Shown one piece after another: positions 1-7,517 of a DNA stretch of 30,065 nucleotides. The notes under the pieces are model-generated. The model saw nothing but the letters and a program-made list of their open reading frames with translations. It had not been told where the DNA came from and made no database searches. The stretch lies in contig CAYSLJ010000091.1 in NCBI GenBank assembly GCA_964431735.1, positions 1 through 30,065 on the forward strand, read 5' to 3'. Source of the stretch: CALARM01 sp964431735. Lineage in GTDB: Bacteria; Vulcanimicrobiota; SpSt-956; JAKJGF01. The translations under genes and the position numbers were made by a program. Within the stretch, counting starts at the first letter, position 1. The number at the start of each line of letters is the position of its first letter.

Positions 1-141
1 GATTTTTCGGAAGAGCCTCACACACCGGAAGGTATTTGATGACTTTTCGGATAGATTCCAGGTCAATTTTTTGAAGATGAGTGAAAAAAGAGTAATAAAG
101 AAAGATTTTTTTTAAAGAAGAGAGAAGCGGAGCTATTACAC

Positions 142-222
142 TAACAGGCATGACCGTATCGGTCACAACCAAACATGAAAATGAATAGACAGTGGAGCAT
201 AAAACTTCATCATTTTCATATA
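142..222 (-). repeat. 82-bp dispersed repeat, copy A
   Basis: On the minus strand it reads from ATATGAAAATGATG to ATGCCTGTTA. It holds an inverted repeat ATGAAAATGA...TCATTTTCAT and a short perfect stem TGACCG-ATA-CGGTCA. It aligns along its length with copies at 13269 and 19434. It lies just beyond the terminator of the 88-aa gene. Confidence 0.75.
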
Positions 223-231
223 AAACCGTAC

Positions 232-266
232 AAAAAAATTAAAGAGCCCACTTTCGCGGACTCTTT
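232..266 (-). terminator. Rho-independent terminator of the 88-aa small protein gene
   Basis: Read on the minus strand, a 9-bp stem (AAAGAGTCC pairing with GGGCTCTTT, one G-T wobble) is followed by AA and a run of seven T. It lies about 20 bases after the stop of the small gene at 287-553, so it is well placed to end that transcript. Confidence 0.8.
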
Positions 267-286
267 AACTTTTTACAGTATGGGTA

Positions 287-553
287 CTAGCCTGCTCTTG
301 TTAAACTTTCGCCAACTTTAATCTGGTCCTGAGCAACCTTACCTCTGCCTTCATGTATCTTTGATGCCTGCTTGGAAAGATGATCTCTCAAACTCTCCTT
401 ATTCTTTAATCTATCCATTTCCTGTTTCTGTCTTTCGTGCTGGATAGTCTGTGCCTGTGTCTGCACAGCCTGCTGATCTGACTGCTGAGAACCAATCATT
501 GACATTTGCTGGGCTCCAGAACCCATTCCACCTGCTCCAATTGCGTCTGCCAT
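287..553 (-). CDS. Small helical protein of unknown family (paralogue 1)
   Basis: 88-aa protein that I do not recognise. The ATG at 553 is chosen because an AAGGAGG SD lies just upstream; an upstream in-frame ATG would add 13 residues without such a site. The N-terminus is Gly/Ala/Met/Ser-rich (MADAIGAGGMGSG). The rest is polar and Gln/Lys/Glu-rich, with heptad-like spacing that suggests amphipathic helices or a coiled coil. There is no signal peptide or membrane segment. It is clearly paralogous to the next gene (766-1011), sharing an MSM motif, QQSD, ERQK, a DR(L/I)K step, LRD and an IH..R.K.AQ block. It has its own promoter (631-660) and terminator (232-266), so it is a monocistronic and probably well expressed gene. 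The helical size is vaguely like needle or pilin-type subunits, but there is no motif to support that. Confidence 0.8.
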   Translation of the reverse strand: MADAIGAGGMGSGAQQMSMIGSQQSDQQAVQTQAQTIQHERQKQEMDRLKNKESLRDHLSKQASKIHEGRGKVAQDQIKVGESLTRAG

Positions 554-630
554 TTTACGTTCCTCCTTATGTTGTAGCTGTACTACAATCAATTTTTTCT
601 AAGCTTTAAGCTTATTTTGTTTTTCTAAAC

Positions 631-660
631 ATGATATCACTTCATTTTTAAAAATGTAAA
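631..660 (-). promoter_or_regulatory. Sigma70-type promoter for the 88-aa gene
   Basis: On the minus strand TTTACA (655-660) and TATCAT (631-636) are separated by 18 bases. The predicted transcript would start about 70 bases upstream of the ATG at 553. Boxes were judged by eye. Confidence 0.5.
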
Positions 661-720
661 GTGGTTTTAATATAAATTCTTTAAATTTTTTTTATAATTT
701 TTAATTAATACCATAAAAAT

Positions 721-750
721 AAATAAAGAGCCCGAATGGGCTCTTTATTT
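721..750 (-). terminator. Hairpin terminator between the two small paralogues
   Basis: A perfect 13-bp stem (AAATAAAGAGCCC / GGGCTCTTTATTT) with loop GAAT lies 15 bases after the stop of the gene at 766-1011. The T-rich end of the stem supplies the usual tail. The core AAAGAG...CTCTTT is the same as in the terminator at 232-266, so the gene and its terminator may have been duplicated together. Confidence 0.75.
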
Positions 751-765
751 TCCGACAAAAAACTA

Positions 766-1011
766 TTAGCCGGTACTGATCAATAGCTGTTGCATATCCT
801 TATTTATTGATTGAGCTGTTTTTGCTCTATTCTTATGTATTTCCGCATCTATCTTTGCAATTGCATCTCTGAGACCTTCAAGAGTCTTTATTCTGTCTTT
901 TTCTGATTTCTGTCTTTCTGACCAGATATTCAATGCACAGTTCTGCTGTGCCTGCGCATCTGATTGCTGTGTAGCTACCATAGACATTGCGCTGCTACCG
1001 GTTGATAACAT
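766..1011 (-). CDS. Small helical protein of unknown family (paralogue 2)
   Basis: 81-aa protein, paralogue of the 88-aa protein at 287-553, of unrecognised family. The start is fixed by an AAAGGAGG SD directly upstream of the ATG at 1011. It begins MLSTGSSAMSM and shares the MSM, QQSD, ERQK, DRIK, LRD and IH..R.K.AQ positions with its neighbour. Residues from about 20 onward look like one or two amphipathic helices. It differs by one Trp and one Cys in the middle (CALNIW). No signal peptide is seen. A promoter lies at 1161-1188 and a terminator at 721-750, so it is an independent unit. The single Trp does not sit in a WXG motif, so I do not call it ESX/WXG100. Confidence 0.8.
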   Translation of the reverse strand: MLSTGSSAMSMVATQQSDAQAQQNCALNIWSERQKSEKDRIKTLEGLRDAIAKIDAEIHKNRAKTAQSINKDMQQLLISTG

Positions 1012-1160
1012 TTAATTTCCTCCTTTCGTGAATGAAACCCATATACATTTACTAATAAAGAAACATAGCTCTTTTTATCTCTAATAATAGAATTAAAACA
1101 ATTATATTAATCATTAGAGAGTTCAATTTCACTGTACCCACTTACAATAATCCCACTTTA

Positions 1161-1188
1161 ATTATAACACAATCTTTATAAAATGCAA
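1161..1188 (-). promoter_or_regulatory. Sigma70-type promoter for the 81-aa gene
   Basis: On the minus strand TTGCAT (1183-1188) and a perfect TATAAT (1161-1166) are separated by 16 bases. The transcript would carry a leader of about 140 bases before the ATG at 1011. Confidence 0.55.
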
Positions 1189-1266
1189 TACAAAGAATGT
1201 TACACTTATGTTAACATTATGTTAAAAATTTACTGACTTAAGCATAAATAATACACATATGCTCCT

Positions 1267-1294
1267 GTAATGCATAACGGGTAACGCGTAACAG
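1267..1294 (+). repeat. Heptamer tract, GTRACGC family
   Basis: Four consecutive 7-mers of the form GTAAYGC/ATAACGG/GTAACGC/GTAACAG. The matching inverted tract is at 1513-1540. Confidence 0.75.
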
Positions 1295-1512
1295 GAAGAA
1301 ACCTTTTATACATGCTTACAGATCAAGTCAATAAGGAGTGAAAAGCAAGTAAAATGCAATTTTTTTCACTTTTCACTCTGAATATTCTGTGACAAATTTC
1401 TTTTTCCATTGTATATAAAATTATCTATCATTTTTAAACACATCATATTGATGATATTTGCCTTTTATGATATTATGATTTTATAAACTGACAGAATTGA
1501 GAACCTGTAACT

Positions 1513-1540
1513 GTGTCACGCATTACGCGTCACCCGTAAC
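1513..1540 (-). repeat. Heptamer tract, GTRACGC family, inverted
   Basis: Four consecutive 7-mers which on the minus strand read GTTACGG, GTGACGC, GTAATGC and GTGACAC. The tract ends 45 bases before the TTG start of the receiver gene. Confidence 0.75.
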
Positions 1541-1585
1541 ACTTCTCATATTAATTCCCACCAGATTATCAGGGGGTATGAAAAA

Positions 1586-1954
1586 TTGAGAAAAATATTG
1601 ATAGTTGATGACAAAAATATTGTCAGAGATTTATTAACTGCTACATTGAAGGATAAAAATTTCGAAATACTCAGTGCATCCACAGGATGTGAAGCAATTG
1701 AAATAGCCAGAAAAGAGAAACCTTCCCTGATGTTCCTTGATGTTATGATGCCGGAAATGGATGGTTTTGAAGTATGTGAAACATTGAAAACAGATGATAA
1801 TACAAAAGACATATATATTATTGTCCTGACCTCTATAAATAGAGAGAAAGAGAAAGAAATTGCTTTCAAATCAGGAGCAGATGATTATCTCACAAAACCA
1901 TTCAGGCCTCTGGATATATTAAAAAAAATGGAGGAATTTTTCTCTGAAATATAA
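1586..1954 (+). CDS. Receiver-only (CheY-like) response regulator
   Basis: 122-aa single-domain receiver of a two-component system. It has the acidic pair D8/D9, the phosphoacceptor D52 in FLDVMMPEMDG, T82 in VLTS and K104 in the YLTKPF switch loop, so it should be phosphorylatable. It has no output domain and must act by protein contact, as CheY and Spo0F do, or relay phosphate. The start is TTG at 1586 with an AGGGGGT SD nine bases upstream; an ATG at 1578 hits a stop after two codons. The histidine kinase begins 45 bases downstream on the same strand and is the obvious partner, though the pairing is inferred from position only. Confidence 0.92.
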   Translation: MRKILIVDDKNIVRDLLTATLKDKNFEILSASTGCEAIEIARKEKPSLMFLDVMMPEMDGFEVCETLKTDDNTKDIYIIVLTSINREKEKEIAFKSGADDYLTKPFRPLDILKKMEEFFSEI

Positions 1955-1999
1955 AACTTCTTAATCATATTTCAAATTGATGAAAAATATTTTTTAATT

Positions 2000-3202
2000 A
2001 TGAGTAAAAAAAATAATTATACAATAATAGAATCACCGGTAGATTTAAATAAGGAACTGGAAGAAACAAACAGACAGATCCTTACTTATGCTGAAGATAT
2101 AAACAGAATATATCATCTCGAATATGAAAGAAGAAGAGAACTGGAACTGAACAATAAAAAACTCTCGGCAATAATAAATAACCTTGCCGATGGTCTTATA
2201 GTAACTGACAGAGAAGAAATTATTCAAACGGCAAACCCCAAAATATGCGAACTGTTTAATCTTACAGAAGAACATTGTAAAGGAAGAGCTTTTTCTTCTC
2301 TTATAAAAAGTGAAAAACTTACAGAATCTCTAAAAACAGTAAACAAAGAAAAAAAACCTTTATATAATATAGTAACAAATATAAATATTCCCTTTGAAAG
2401 ATTTTTTTCCGTCAGCATGACTCCTGTAATAGGTAAAAATAAAAATGTAAATTCTATTGTTATTTTATTTCATGATATTACTGCCGAAAACAGAGTTAAA
2501 CAGATGAAAGAAGAATTTATTTCTATAGTATCTCATGAAATAAGAACTCCTGCCAGTGTTATAAAAGGATATACAGAACTTTTATTGAGCGAACTGCCGG
2601 GTAATCTGAATACTCAGCAGAAAGAATTCCTTTCAAAGATTTTATCAGACAATAAACTTCTTCTGAACAGAGTAACGGAATTACTGGAGATTTCAGAAGT
2701 TAAAACAGCTCATCTTGAAGTATTCTCAGAACCGATAGATGCAGTTCAAATAGTCAAAGCCATGGTATTTTTAAAGAAAGCTGAATGTCTCTCAAAAGGC
2801 ATTGACATTTCCTACAAATTCCATCCCGACAAAATAGAAATATATACCGACAAAAACAGGCTGAGCAAAATAATAGAACATTTACTGAGTAATGCAATAA
2901 GCTTTACACACAGGGGAGGAAAGATAAATATTTCCTACGAAAAATCCGAAGACAGACATGTGTTCCATATAATTGATACAGGCATAGGCATACATAAATC
3001 AGAAATTCCCAGAATATTTGATAAATTCTACCAGATAGAAGATCCTTTATGTCGTGAAACAGGAGGTCTTGGGCTGGGACTTTCAATTGTAAAATATACT
3101 CTTTCTGTTCTAAAAGGAAATATATATATAGAAAGCGAACCGGGAAAAGGAAGTAAATTCAGTATCTCCATACCGGATCTCAAAGGAGAACATCCGACTT
3201 GA
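2000..3202 (+). CDS. Soluble PAS-domain sensor histidine kinase
   Basis: 400-aa kinase with no membrane segment, so it senses a cytoplasmic signal. A charged coiled-coil-like N-terminus (about 15-55) leads into a PAS domain (about 55-165). The HisKA dimerisation helix follows, with phosphoacceptor H179 in SHEIRTP, then a HATPase_c domain with N298 in the N box, DTGIG (326-330) and GLGLGL (356-361). The set of catalytic motifs is complete. No clear SD precedes the ATG; the leader is almost pure A/T. It follows the receiver-only regulator by 45 bases, and the zinc-ribbon gene starts inside its stop codon, so the three probably form one operon. The sensed ligand cannot be told. Confidence 0.93.
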   Translation: MSKKNNYTIIESPVDLNKELEETNRQILTYAEDINRIYHLEYERRRELELNNKKLSAIINNLADGLIVTDREEIIQTANPKICELFNLTEEHCKGRAFSSLIKSEKLTESLKTVNKEKKPLYNIVTNINIPFERFFSVSMTPVIGKNKNVNSIVILFHDITAENRVKQMKEEFISIVSHEIRTPASVIKGYTELLLSELPGNLNTQQKEFLSKILSDNKLLLNRVTELLEISEVKTAHLEVFSEPIDAVQIVKAMVFLKKAECLSKGIDISYKFHPDKIEIYTDKNRLSKIIEHLLSNAISFTHRGGKINISYEKSEDRHVFHIIDTGIGIHKSEIPRIFDKFYQIEDPLCRETGGLGLGLSIVKYTLSVLKGNIYIESEPGKGSKFSISIPDLKGEHPT

Positions 3203-3360
3203 CCTGCCCTGAATGTAAAGTAAAAATGGTAGAACAGAAAAGACCATTCCATAAAAAAAGAAAATGGATCTGTCCTATATGCAAAAAAGTCAGAATGGAA
3301 ACAATTAAAAAGACAAGAAAAAATTCGTGCAATAAAAAATGGAGACATGTGATTTTATAG
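3199..3360 (+). CDS. 53-aa zinc-ribbon protein coupled to the histidine kinase gene
   Basis: Small basic protein starting at TTG 3199, which overlaps the kinase stop as TTGA. An AAAGGAG stretch lies 10 bases upstream, inside the kinase gene. It carries two CxxC knuckles, CPEC (3-6) and CPIC (25-28), about 18 residues apart, plus one extra Cys (44), and is rich in Lys and Arg. This is the layout of a zinc ribbon that could bind nucleic acid or protein. The stop-start overlap suggests translational coupling to the sensor kinase, so it may be an accessory of the signalling pair. No family was recognised. It is the last gene before the element at 3364-3501. Confidence 0.65.
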   Translation: MTCPECKVKMVEQKRPFHKKRKWICPICKKVRMETIKKTRKNSCNKKWRHVIL

Positions 3361-3363
3361 AAA

Positions 3364-3501
3364 TTCTTTAGCTTTGATTCGTAATATGGAAATAAAATGA
3401 TATATTTTCTGTAGAGACGTTTTAATAAAACGTCTCTACAGTTATTATATAAATTATGAAAAATTTATAAAATGGTCAAATTACGAATCAAAGTTCTTTA
3501 G
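3364..3501. mobile_element. MITE-like element with terminal inverted repeats and 8-bp duplication
   Basis: A 122-bp non-coding body (3372-3493) begins CTTTGATTCGTAAT and ends with its exact reverse complement (3480-3493), giving 14-bp perfect terminal inverted repeats. Both sides are flanked by the same 8 bases, TTCTTTAG (3364-3371 and 3494-3501), as expected of a target-site duplication. Inside is a perfect 15-bp hairpin (3409-3423 with 3427-3441, loop AAT) containing GTAGAGACGT, a motif familiar from dispersed hairpin repeats in other bacteria. It encodes no protein, so it would depend on a transposase elsewhere. It lies just after the zinc-ribbon stop and just before a consensus promoter. 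No second copy is in the window. Confidence 0.65.
3409..3441 (+). terminator. Perfect hairpin, possible terminator of the signalling operon
   Basis: A 15-bp perfect stem with 3-base loop followed by TTATTAT. It lies inside the MITE-like element 48 bases after the zinc-ribbon stop, so it may end that transcript. The T tail is weak. Confidence 0.5.
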
Positions 3502-3509
3502 AAAAACTT

Positions 3510-3538
3510 TTGACATATGTGAAAAATCATGTTATAAT
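3510..3538 (+). promoter_or_regulatory. Consensus sigma70 promoter for the gerM-amidase operon
   Basis: TTGACA (3510-3515), 17-base spacer, TATAAT (3533-3538): both hexamers are perfect. Transcription would start near 3545, giving a leader of about 130 bases before the GTG at 3677. It lies 8 bases beyond the MITE-like element. Confidence 0.8.
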
Positions 3539-3676
3539 AAACGCGGATACTTGCAACTGCAAGAAAAAAAATTAACTACTGTAAGAAATATCCCTCTCTT
3601 TGAAGATGTTCTTGTAAATGATAAATTATACTTTATTTTTGCAAGATTAAAATTATATTTGCAAAGGATGAAGCCA

Positions 3677-4699
3677 GTGAAAACATCTTTAAAGAAAAAT
3701 TGGAACAGGTTCAAGATAATCACCTTAATATTATTATCCCTTGGCCTTCTGATATTAAATAATTGTAATATTCTGTCCGGAGCCAAGACTAAAGACCGGG
3801 TAATAATTTACTTCAGTGATGAGAATCTTATGTTTCTTGTACCTGTAACATACGAAACAAAAGAAAAAACTTCTACGCCTGAAATGGCAATAGAATTACT
3901 CATTTCGATGGAACCGCCGGATAAATCCCTTTATAATCTATTTCCGAAACAAACAGATTTATTGAATTTTGAAATTAAAGATGGAATTGCATATCTGAAT
4001 TTTTCTAAACATTTCAGGAAAGCCTTTGAATCCGGAGGAACAGAAGGTAATTTACTTATATCTTCTGTTAATTATACATTATCTCATTTTGAAGACATAA
4101 AAGGCATAAAGTTATTAATAGAAGGTAAAGATATAGAAACACTTGGCGAACTGGATTTGAAAGAACCAGTTGCTATAGAGAAATGGAAAAATCTATTTTT
4201 AACAGGTAAAGAAAGTAGAATTCCAGGAGAGGAAAACAGGGCTACCATTTATTTTCTGGAACAGAAATCACTCTTTATATTACCTGTAACCTGTGTATTT
4301 CAGGACTCAAAAACATTACCGCAGAATGTTATAAGGAGACTTGTAAAAGGACTGGATGAAGAATGGGCAAAACCTACCCTTCCTGCCGGGACAGAAGTCT
4401 TATCGTTCAGAGTAGAAGAAAGTGTAGCTTATATCGATTTTAATTCTGCCTTCGTGAATTTAAAAAATAATATTCCTCCTGAAATAGTCATAAATTCACT
4501 TGCTTTTTCTCTTACAGAATTTAATTACATAAAAAAACTTCATATAACAATAGAAGGCAAAGATTTAAAAAAATATGGCTCTGTAAATCTACCATCTACC
4601 ATTTCAAGACCGGAGGCAATCAATATGATCAAATTAAACGATACCAGCGAAACGGGGGTGTATTTCCGGTTTTCTCACAGACCGGTTATTTGCTTATGA
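3677..4699 (+). CDS. gerM: GerM-like membrane-anchored protein with two GerMN domains
   Basis: 340-aa protein when started at GTG 3677, which has AAAGG nine bases upstream. The frame stays open back to TTG 3551, but that would put the hydrophobic segment about 55 residues in. A short basic N-terminus precedes one hydrophobic segment (about 12-29) ending in a Cys at 30 (LNNC), a poor lipobox, so it is either a lipoprotein or an anchored protein. Two GerMN-type repeats follow (about 42-155 and 190-315), each with a V..YF / FLVPVT-like start, then a Y(L/I)(N/D)F step and an L.I.IEGKD end. In Bacillus, GerM acts in sporulation and germination cell-wall work; in other phyla it accompanies wall enzymes. 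The stop overlaps the ATG of the amidase gene (ATGA), which fits a joint role in peptidoglycan. Confidence 0.85.
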   Translation: MKTSLKKNWNRFKIITLILLSLGLLILNNCNILSGAKTKDRVIIYFSDENLMFLVPVTYETKEKTSTPEMAIELLISMEPPDKSLYNLFPKQTDLLNFEIKDGIAYLNFSKHFRKAFESGGTEGNLLISSVNYTLSHFEDIKGIKLLIEGKDIETLGELDLKEPVAIEKWKNLFLTGKESRIPGEENRATIYFLEQKSLFILPVTCVFQDSKTLPQNVIRRLVKGLDEEWAKPTLPAGTEVLSFRVEESVAYIDFNSAFVNLKNNIPPEIVINSLAFSLTEFNYIKKLHITIEGKDLKKYGSVNLPSTISRPEAINMIKLNDTSETGVYFRFSHRPVICL

Positions 4700-6129
4700 A
4701 AAAATTTATTATAATATTTCTATTACTTATATCAGTTATCACAGGTGGAGTTCGCGCAGGAGATAAATCAACAAAAATTATAAATATAGATTATAAAGAA
4801 ATCCCGTCGGGAGGAGAATTGATAATACAGGCCACAGGTCCTGTAAAATACTCTTCACAGTTGCTCACAGATCCTCTCAGAATTGCCGTTGACATACCGG
4901 AAACAGTTCTATCTATAAAGAAAAATAAGGGTATAAAAAATGATATCGTAAAAAACGTAAAGGCAATTCAAAATACCTCTAATTCCGTAAGGGTAGTAAT
5001 GGAATTAAAAAAACCTGTTTCAGTAAGAATAGCTTCCAGAATAAACCTGGATCAAGTAAAATTAAGACTTACTTCAAATGGAGATATGCCTGTAGCGGAC
5101 ACAACACCTGTGCCGGCAGAAACACCTCAGGCGAAAGATGGTAATTTCGTAACAAACACCCAGCAAATAAGAGAGGTAAAATTTGAGGAAAAGAATGATA
5201 TTCGCAGGATTTTTATAACCACAACAGGGCCGGTAACCTACGAATGGCACAGATTAAAAAGTCCTGACAGCAGGATTTATATTGATTTTACCGATGCAAT
5301 ACTGGTAGAAAAGAAACTGTCCGTTCCTGTTAAAGATGAAATAATATCTGACATAAGAGTAGCTCAAAATCGAAAATCTCCCAACGTAGTAAGAGTTGTA
5401 TTCAAATTAAACAAATCCGTAAAAATAGCCTTCTCTCAGTCTCAAACCGTAGCAAATCAGTTAATAATGGAAATAGGTAAAGAGACAGTAGACGAAACAT
5501 CTATGGCCACTGTTGGAACAGGGGCTATAGGCTATCTTATGAACACTGTAAAGACGATAGTCATAGATCCGGGCCATGGCGGAGGCGACTATGGAGCAAT
5601 CAATCCTTCCACCGGTCTTGCAGAAAAAGATATAACCCTGGATATATCTCTAAGACTGCAGGAACTTTTAATTCAGCAGGGGTGGAATGCTATATTGACT
5701 CATTCCACAGACAGAGACGTAACAAGTTCAGACAGTTCCGACTCAGAAGAACTATGGGCAAGAGCCAATATAGCAAATAAAAACGATGCAGATATATTTC
5801 TCAGTATCCATTGCGATTCAAGCACAAAAGGAACAGTAAGAGGAACAACTACATTTTATTATAAAGATATAGATAAACCTCTTGCATCAGTAATTCATAA
5901 GTATTTAATCTCAGAGCTTGGCACAATGGACAGAGGTATAAAAAGTTCAAAGTTTTATGTTCTTAAAAATACAAAAATGGCTGCTGCATTACTTGAAATA
6001 GCTTTTATAAGTAATTCAGAAGACGCCAGATTATTATCCAGTTCAACCTTTCGTCAGAAGGTAGCCAGGGCTATTTTCGAAGGTATATGTGAATATACGA
6101 CGCGTCCTGCAGTAGTAGGAGGCAAATAA
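4696..6129 (+). CDS. Secreted N-acetylmuramoyl-L-alanine amidase with two AMIN domains
   Basis: 477-aa peptidoglycan hydrolase that cuts the bond between muramic acid and the stem peptide. A signal peptide (1-21, MKKF...VRA) is followed by two AMIN modules (about 26-125 and 155-262), which bind wall or envelope, then an Amidase_3 catalytic domain (about 286-470). Zinc ligands are visible as H294 in DPGHGG, E310 in GLAEKD and H372 in SIHCD; the catalytic glutamate is E434 in LLEIAF. The domain order resembles AmiC-type cell-separation amidases. The ATG at 4696 overlaps the gerM stop by four bases and lacks a good SD, so translation is probably coupled. A terminator follows at 6232-6271. Confidence 0.92.
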   Translation: MKKFIIIFLLLISVITGGVRAGDKSTKIINIDYKEIPSGGELIIQATGPVKYSSQLLTDPLRIAVDIPETVLSIKKNKGIKNDIVKNVKAIQNTSNSVRVVMELKKPVSVRIASRINLDQVKLRLTSNGDMPVADTTPVPAETPQAKDGNFVTNTQQIREVKFEEKNDIRRIFITTTGPVTYEWHRLKSPDSRIYIDFTDAILVEKKLSVPVKDEIISDIRVAQNRKSPNVVRVVFKLNKSVKIAFSQSQTVANQLIMEIGKETVDETSMATVGTGAIGYLMNTVKTIVIDPGHGGGDYGAINPSTGLAEKDITLDISLRLQELLIQQGWNAILTHSTDRDVTSSDSSDSEELWARANIANKNDADIFLSIHCDSSTKGTVRGTTTFYYKDIDKPLASVIHKYLISELGTMDRGIKSSKFYVLKNTKMAAALLEIAFISNSEDARLLSSSTFRQKVARAIFEGICEYTTRPAVVGGK

Positions 6130-6231
6130 ATTTTGCCATGTAAATTTTTAAAATTTCTATTGTCTATTTAATATATTAGTGATAAAATTATGAAGAATTT
6201 TATAATTTACCGGAACAGAAAAGAAAAAGAT

Positions 6232-6271
6232 CCCGATATTACAGGCAAAATAGCTTGTAATATCGGGGGTT
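6232..6271 (+). terminator. Hairpin terminator after the amidase gene
   Basis: A 15-bp stem (CCCGATATTACAGGC with GCTTGTAATATCGGG, one G-T pair), loop AAAATA, then GGTTTT. It lies about 100 bases after the amidase stop. The T tract is short but the stem is strong. Confidence 0.65.
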
Positions 6272-6332
6272 TTAAAAAATTTACATGAAATTATTAAGAT
6301 AAAGAGGAAAAAATTTTTTTTTCTAGAAGATA

Positions 6333-6432
6333 NNNNNNNNNNNNNNNNNNNNNNNNNNNNNNNNNNNNNNNNNNNNNNNNNNNNNNNNNNNNNNNNNNNN
6401 NNNNNNNNNNNNNNNNNNNNNNNNNNNNNNNN
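6333..6432. other. Assembly gap (100 N) with identical 14-base flanks
   Basis: Exactly 100 N, the standard placeholder for a gap of unknown size. The 14 bases before it (6319-6332, TTTTCTAGAAGATA) are identical to the 14 after it (6433-6446), so the contig ends probably overlap. Outside the gap, 6130-6620 has only the terminator and no gene that I can see. Confidence 0.95.
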
Positions 6433-6620
6433 TTTTCTAGAAGATAAAGGGATATATTTTTGTTTTACAAAAGAAAAGATTTTTTTCTCCATCAGATGTC
6501 CGATAAATAAAGTAGAAAACTGTGAGAGTTCAATAGAAACTCCTCGTGATATATATGAAGGTGTTGTATGAGTAGTATGAGTAGTTTAGGGAGAAAAAAC
6601 AACAAGGTGGTGGTGATAGA

Positions 6621-7442
6621 GTGGCGAATAGCCGACCGATAGGCCTTTTTGATTCAGGAGTAGGAGGATTAACAGTAGCTGCCGAGATTTTTTCGCAATT
6701 ACCTAATGAAGAGATCTATTACTTCGGTGATACGGTTCATGTACCTTATGGTTCAAAATCACCTGCTGAATTGAAAACTTACGTTACAGAAATATTAGAA
6801 TTCTTAAAAGAAAAGCATATAAAACTGGCAGTAATGGCCTGTAATACAACTTCTGCTGTCGTGCTGCCTGAAATCAAAGGTAAATATGAATTTGATATAC
6901 TGGGAGTTATACTGCCCGGTTCCCAGGCAGCGATTAAAGCTACCAGAAACAAGAGAGTAGGAGTAATAGGCACAAATGTTACAATCGTCAGTCATGCCTA
7001 TTCAAGAGTTATAACAAGCCTTGATGGGGTTCGCAATGTTTATGCTCAGGCATGCCCGAAACTGGTTCCTCTCGTTGAAAGAGGAGAAGTAACTTCCCGG
7101 AGAGCAAAAAGAATAGTAGACGAATATCTGGCAGATCTTAAAAGAGTTAAAATAGATACTCTTGTACTTGGTTGCACCCATTATCCGTTCCTCAGAGATA
7201 TTATTCAGGAAAATATTGGAAGTAATGTTAATTTAATTGACCCGGCTTATTATACAGTACAGGCAATAAAGGAACTTTTAATCAGAAAAAATATGTTAAG
7301 GGAAGATGATAATCCTCCGGAACATCAGTATTTTGTAAGCAAAGATCCCATGCATTTCAAATCAGTCGGGGAGAAATTCCTTGGATGTTCCATTCCAAAT
7401 GTTACAGAAATAGATCTTTCCCTTGTTCCTGTAGAAGCCTGA
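6621..7442 (+). CDS. murI: Glutamate racemase
   Basis: 273-aa cofactor-independent racemase that makes D-glutamate for peptidoglycan. The two-cysteine mechanism is intact: C74 in MACNTTSA and C185 in LGCTHYPFL, with the D11-S12 pair in GLFDSGVGG and the YFGDTVHVPYG loop (34-44). Length is normal for the family. The start is GTG 6621 with AAGGTGG about ten bases upstream. It lies after the wall amidase and before rph and rdgB, the same company as in Bacillus (racE-gerM-rph-rdgB). A hairpin at 7467-7498 separates it from rph. Confidence 0.96.
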   Translation: MANSRPIGLFDSGVGGLTVAAEIFSQLPNEEIYYFGDTVHVPYGSKSPAELKTYVTEILEFLKEKHIKLAVMACNTTSAVVLPEIKGKYEFDILGVILPGSQAAIKATRNKRVGVIGTNVTIVSHAYSRVITSLDGVRNVYAQACPKLVPLVERGEVTSRRAKRIVDEYLADLKRVKIDTLVLGCTHYPFLRDIIQENIGSNVNLIDPAYYTVQAIKELLIRKNMLREDDNPPEHQYFVSKDPMHFKSVGEKFLGCSIPNVTEIDLSLVPVEA

Positions 7443-7466
7443 AGCAATTATATATTTTTTTTATTT

Positions 7467-7498
7467 TTTAAAGCGTCTACAAAAGTAGACGCTTTAAA
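7467..7498 (+). terminator. Perfect hairpin between murI and rph
   Basis: A 14-bp perfect stem (TTTAAAGCGTCTAC / GTAGACGCTTTAAA) with an AAAA loop, just upstream of the rph SD. It could terminate or attenuate murI transcription; only a short CTTTT follows. The core GTCTAC/GTAGAC recalls the hairpin at 3409-3441 but is not a copy. Confidence 0.55.
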
Positions 7499-7517
7499 CT
7501 TTTGAAAGGAGTCATTT

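Larger units (their letters stand above)
1012..1585. other. Long divergent intergenic region, no gene seen
   Basis: This 574-base AT-rich gap separates the minus-strand small genes from the plus-strand signalling operon. It holds the promoter at 1161-1188 (minus) and two tracts of 7-bp periodic repeats in opposite orientation at 1267-1294 and 1513-1540. I see no open frame with an SD in it. Confidence 0.6.

Noticed and set aside
1..236. Open minus-strand frame running off the left edge (about 78 codons, including an ATG at 151 in the repeat)
   Set aside because: No SD, it would read through the 82-bp repeat and start near a terminator, and copies of the repeat do not keep the frame. A partial gene cannot be excluded without flanking sequence.
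287..1011. WXG100/ESX or type III needle proteins
   Set aside because: Size and helicity fit loosely, but the WXG motif is absent and no secretion gene is in the window.
3551..3676. Longer GerM-like start at TTG 3551
   Set aside because: It would put the membrane segment about 55 residues in and start only a few bases after the promoter. GTG 3677 has a better SD.
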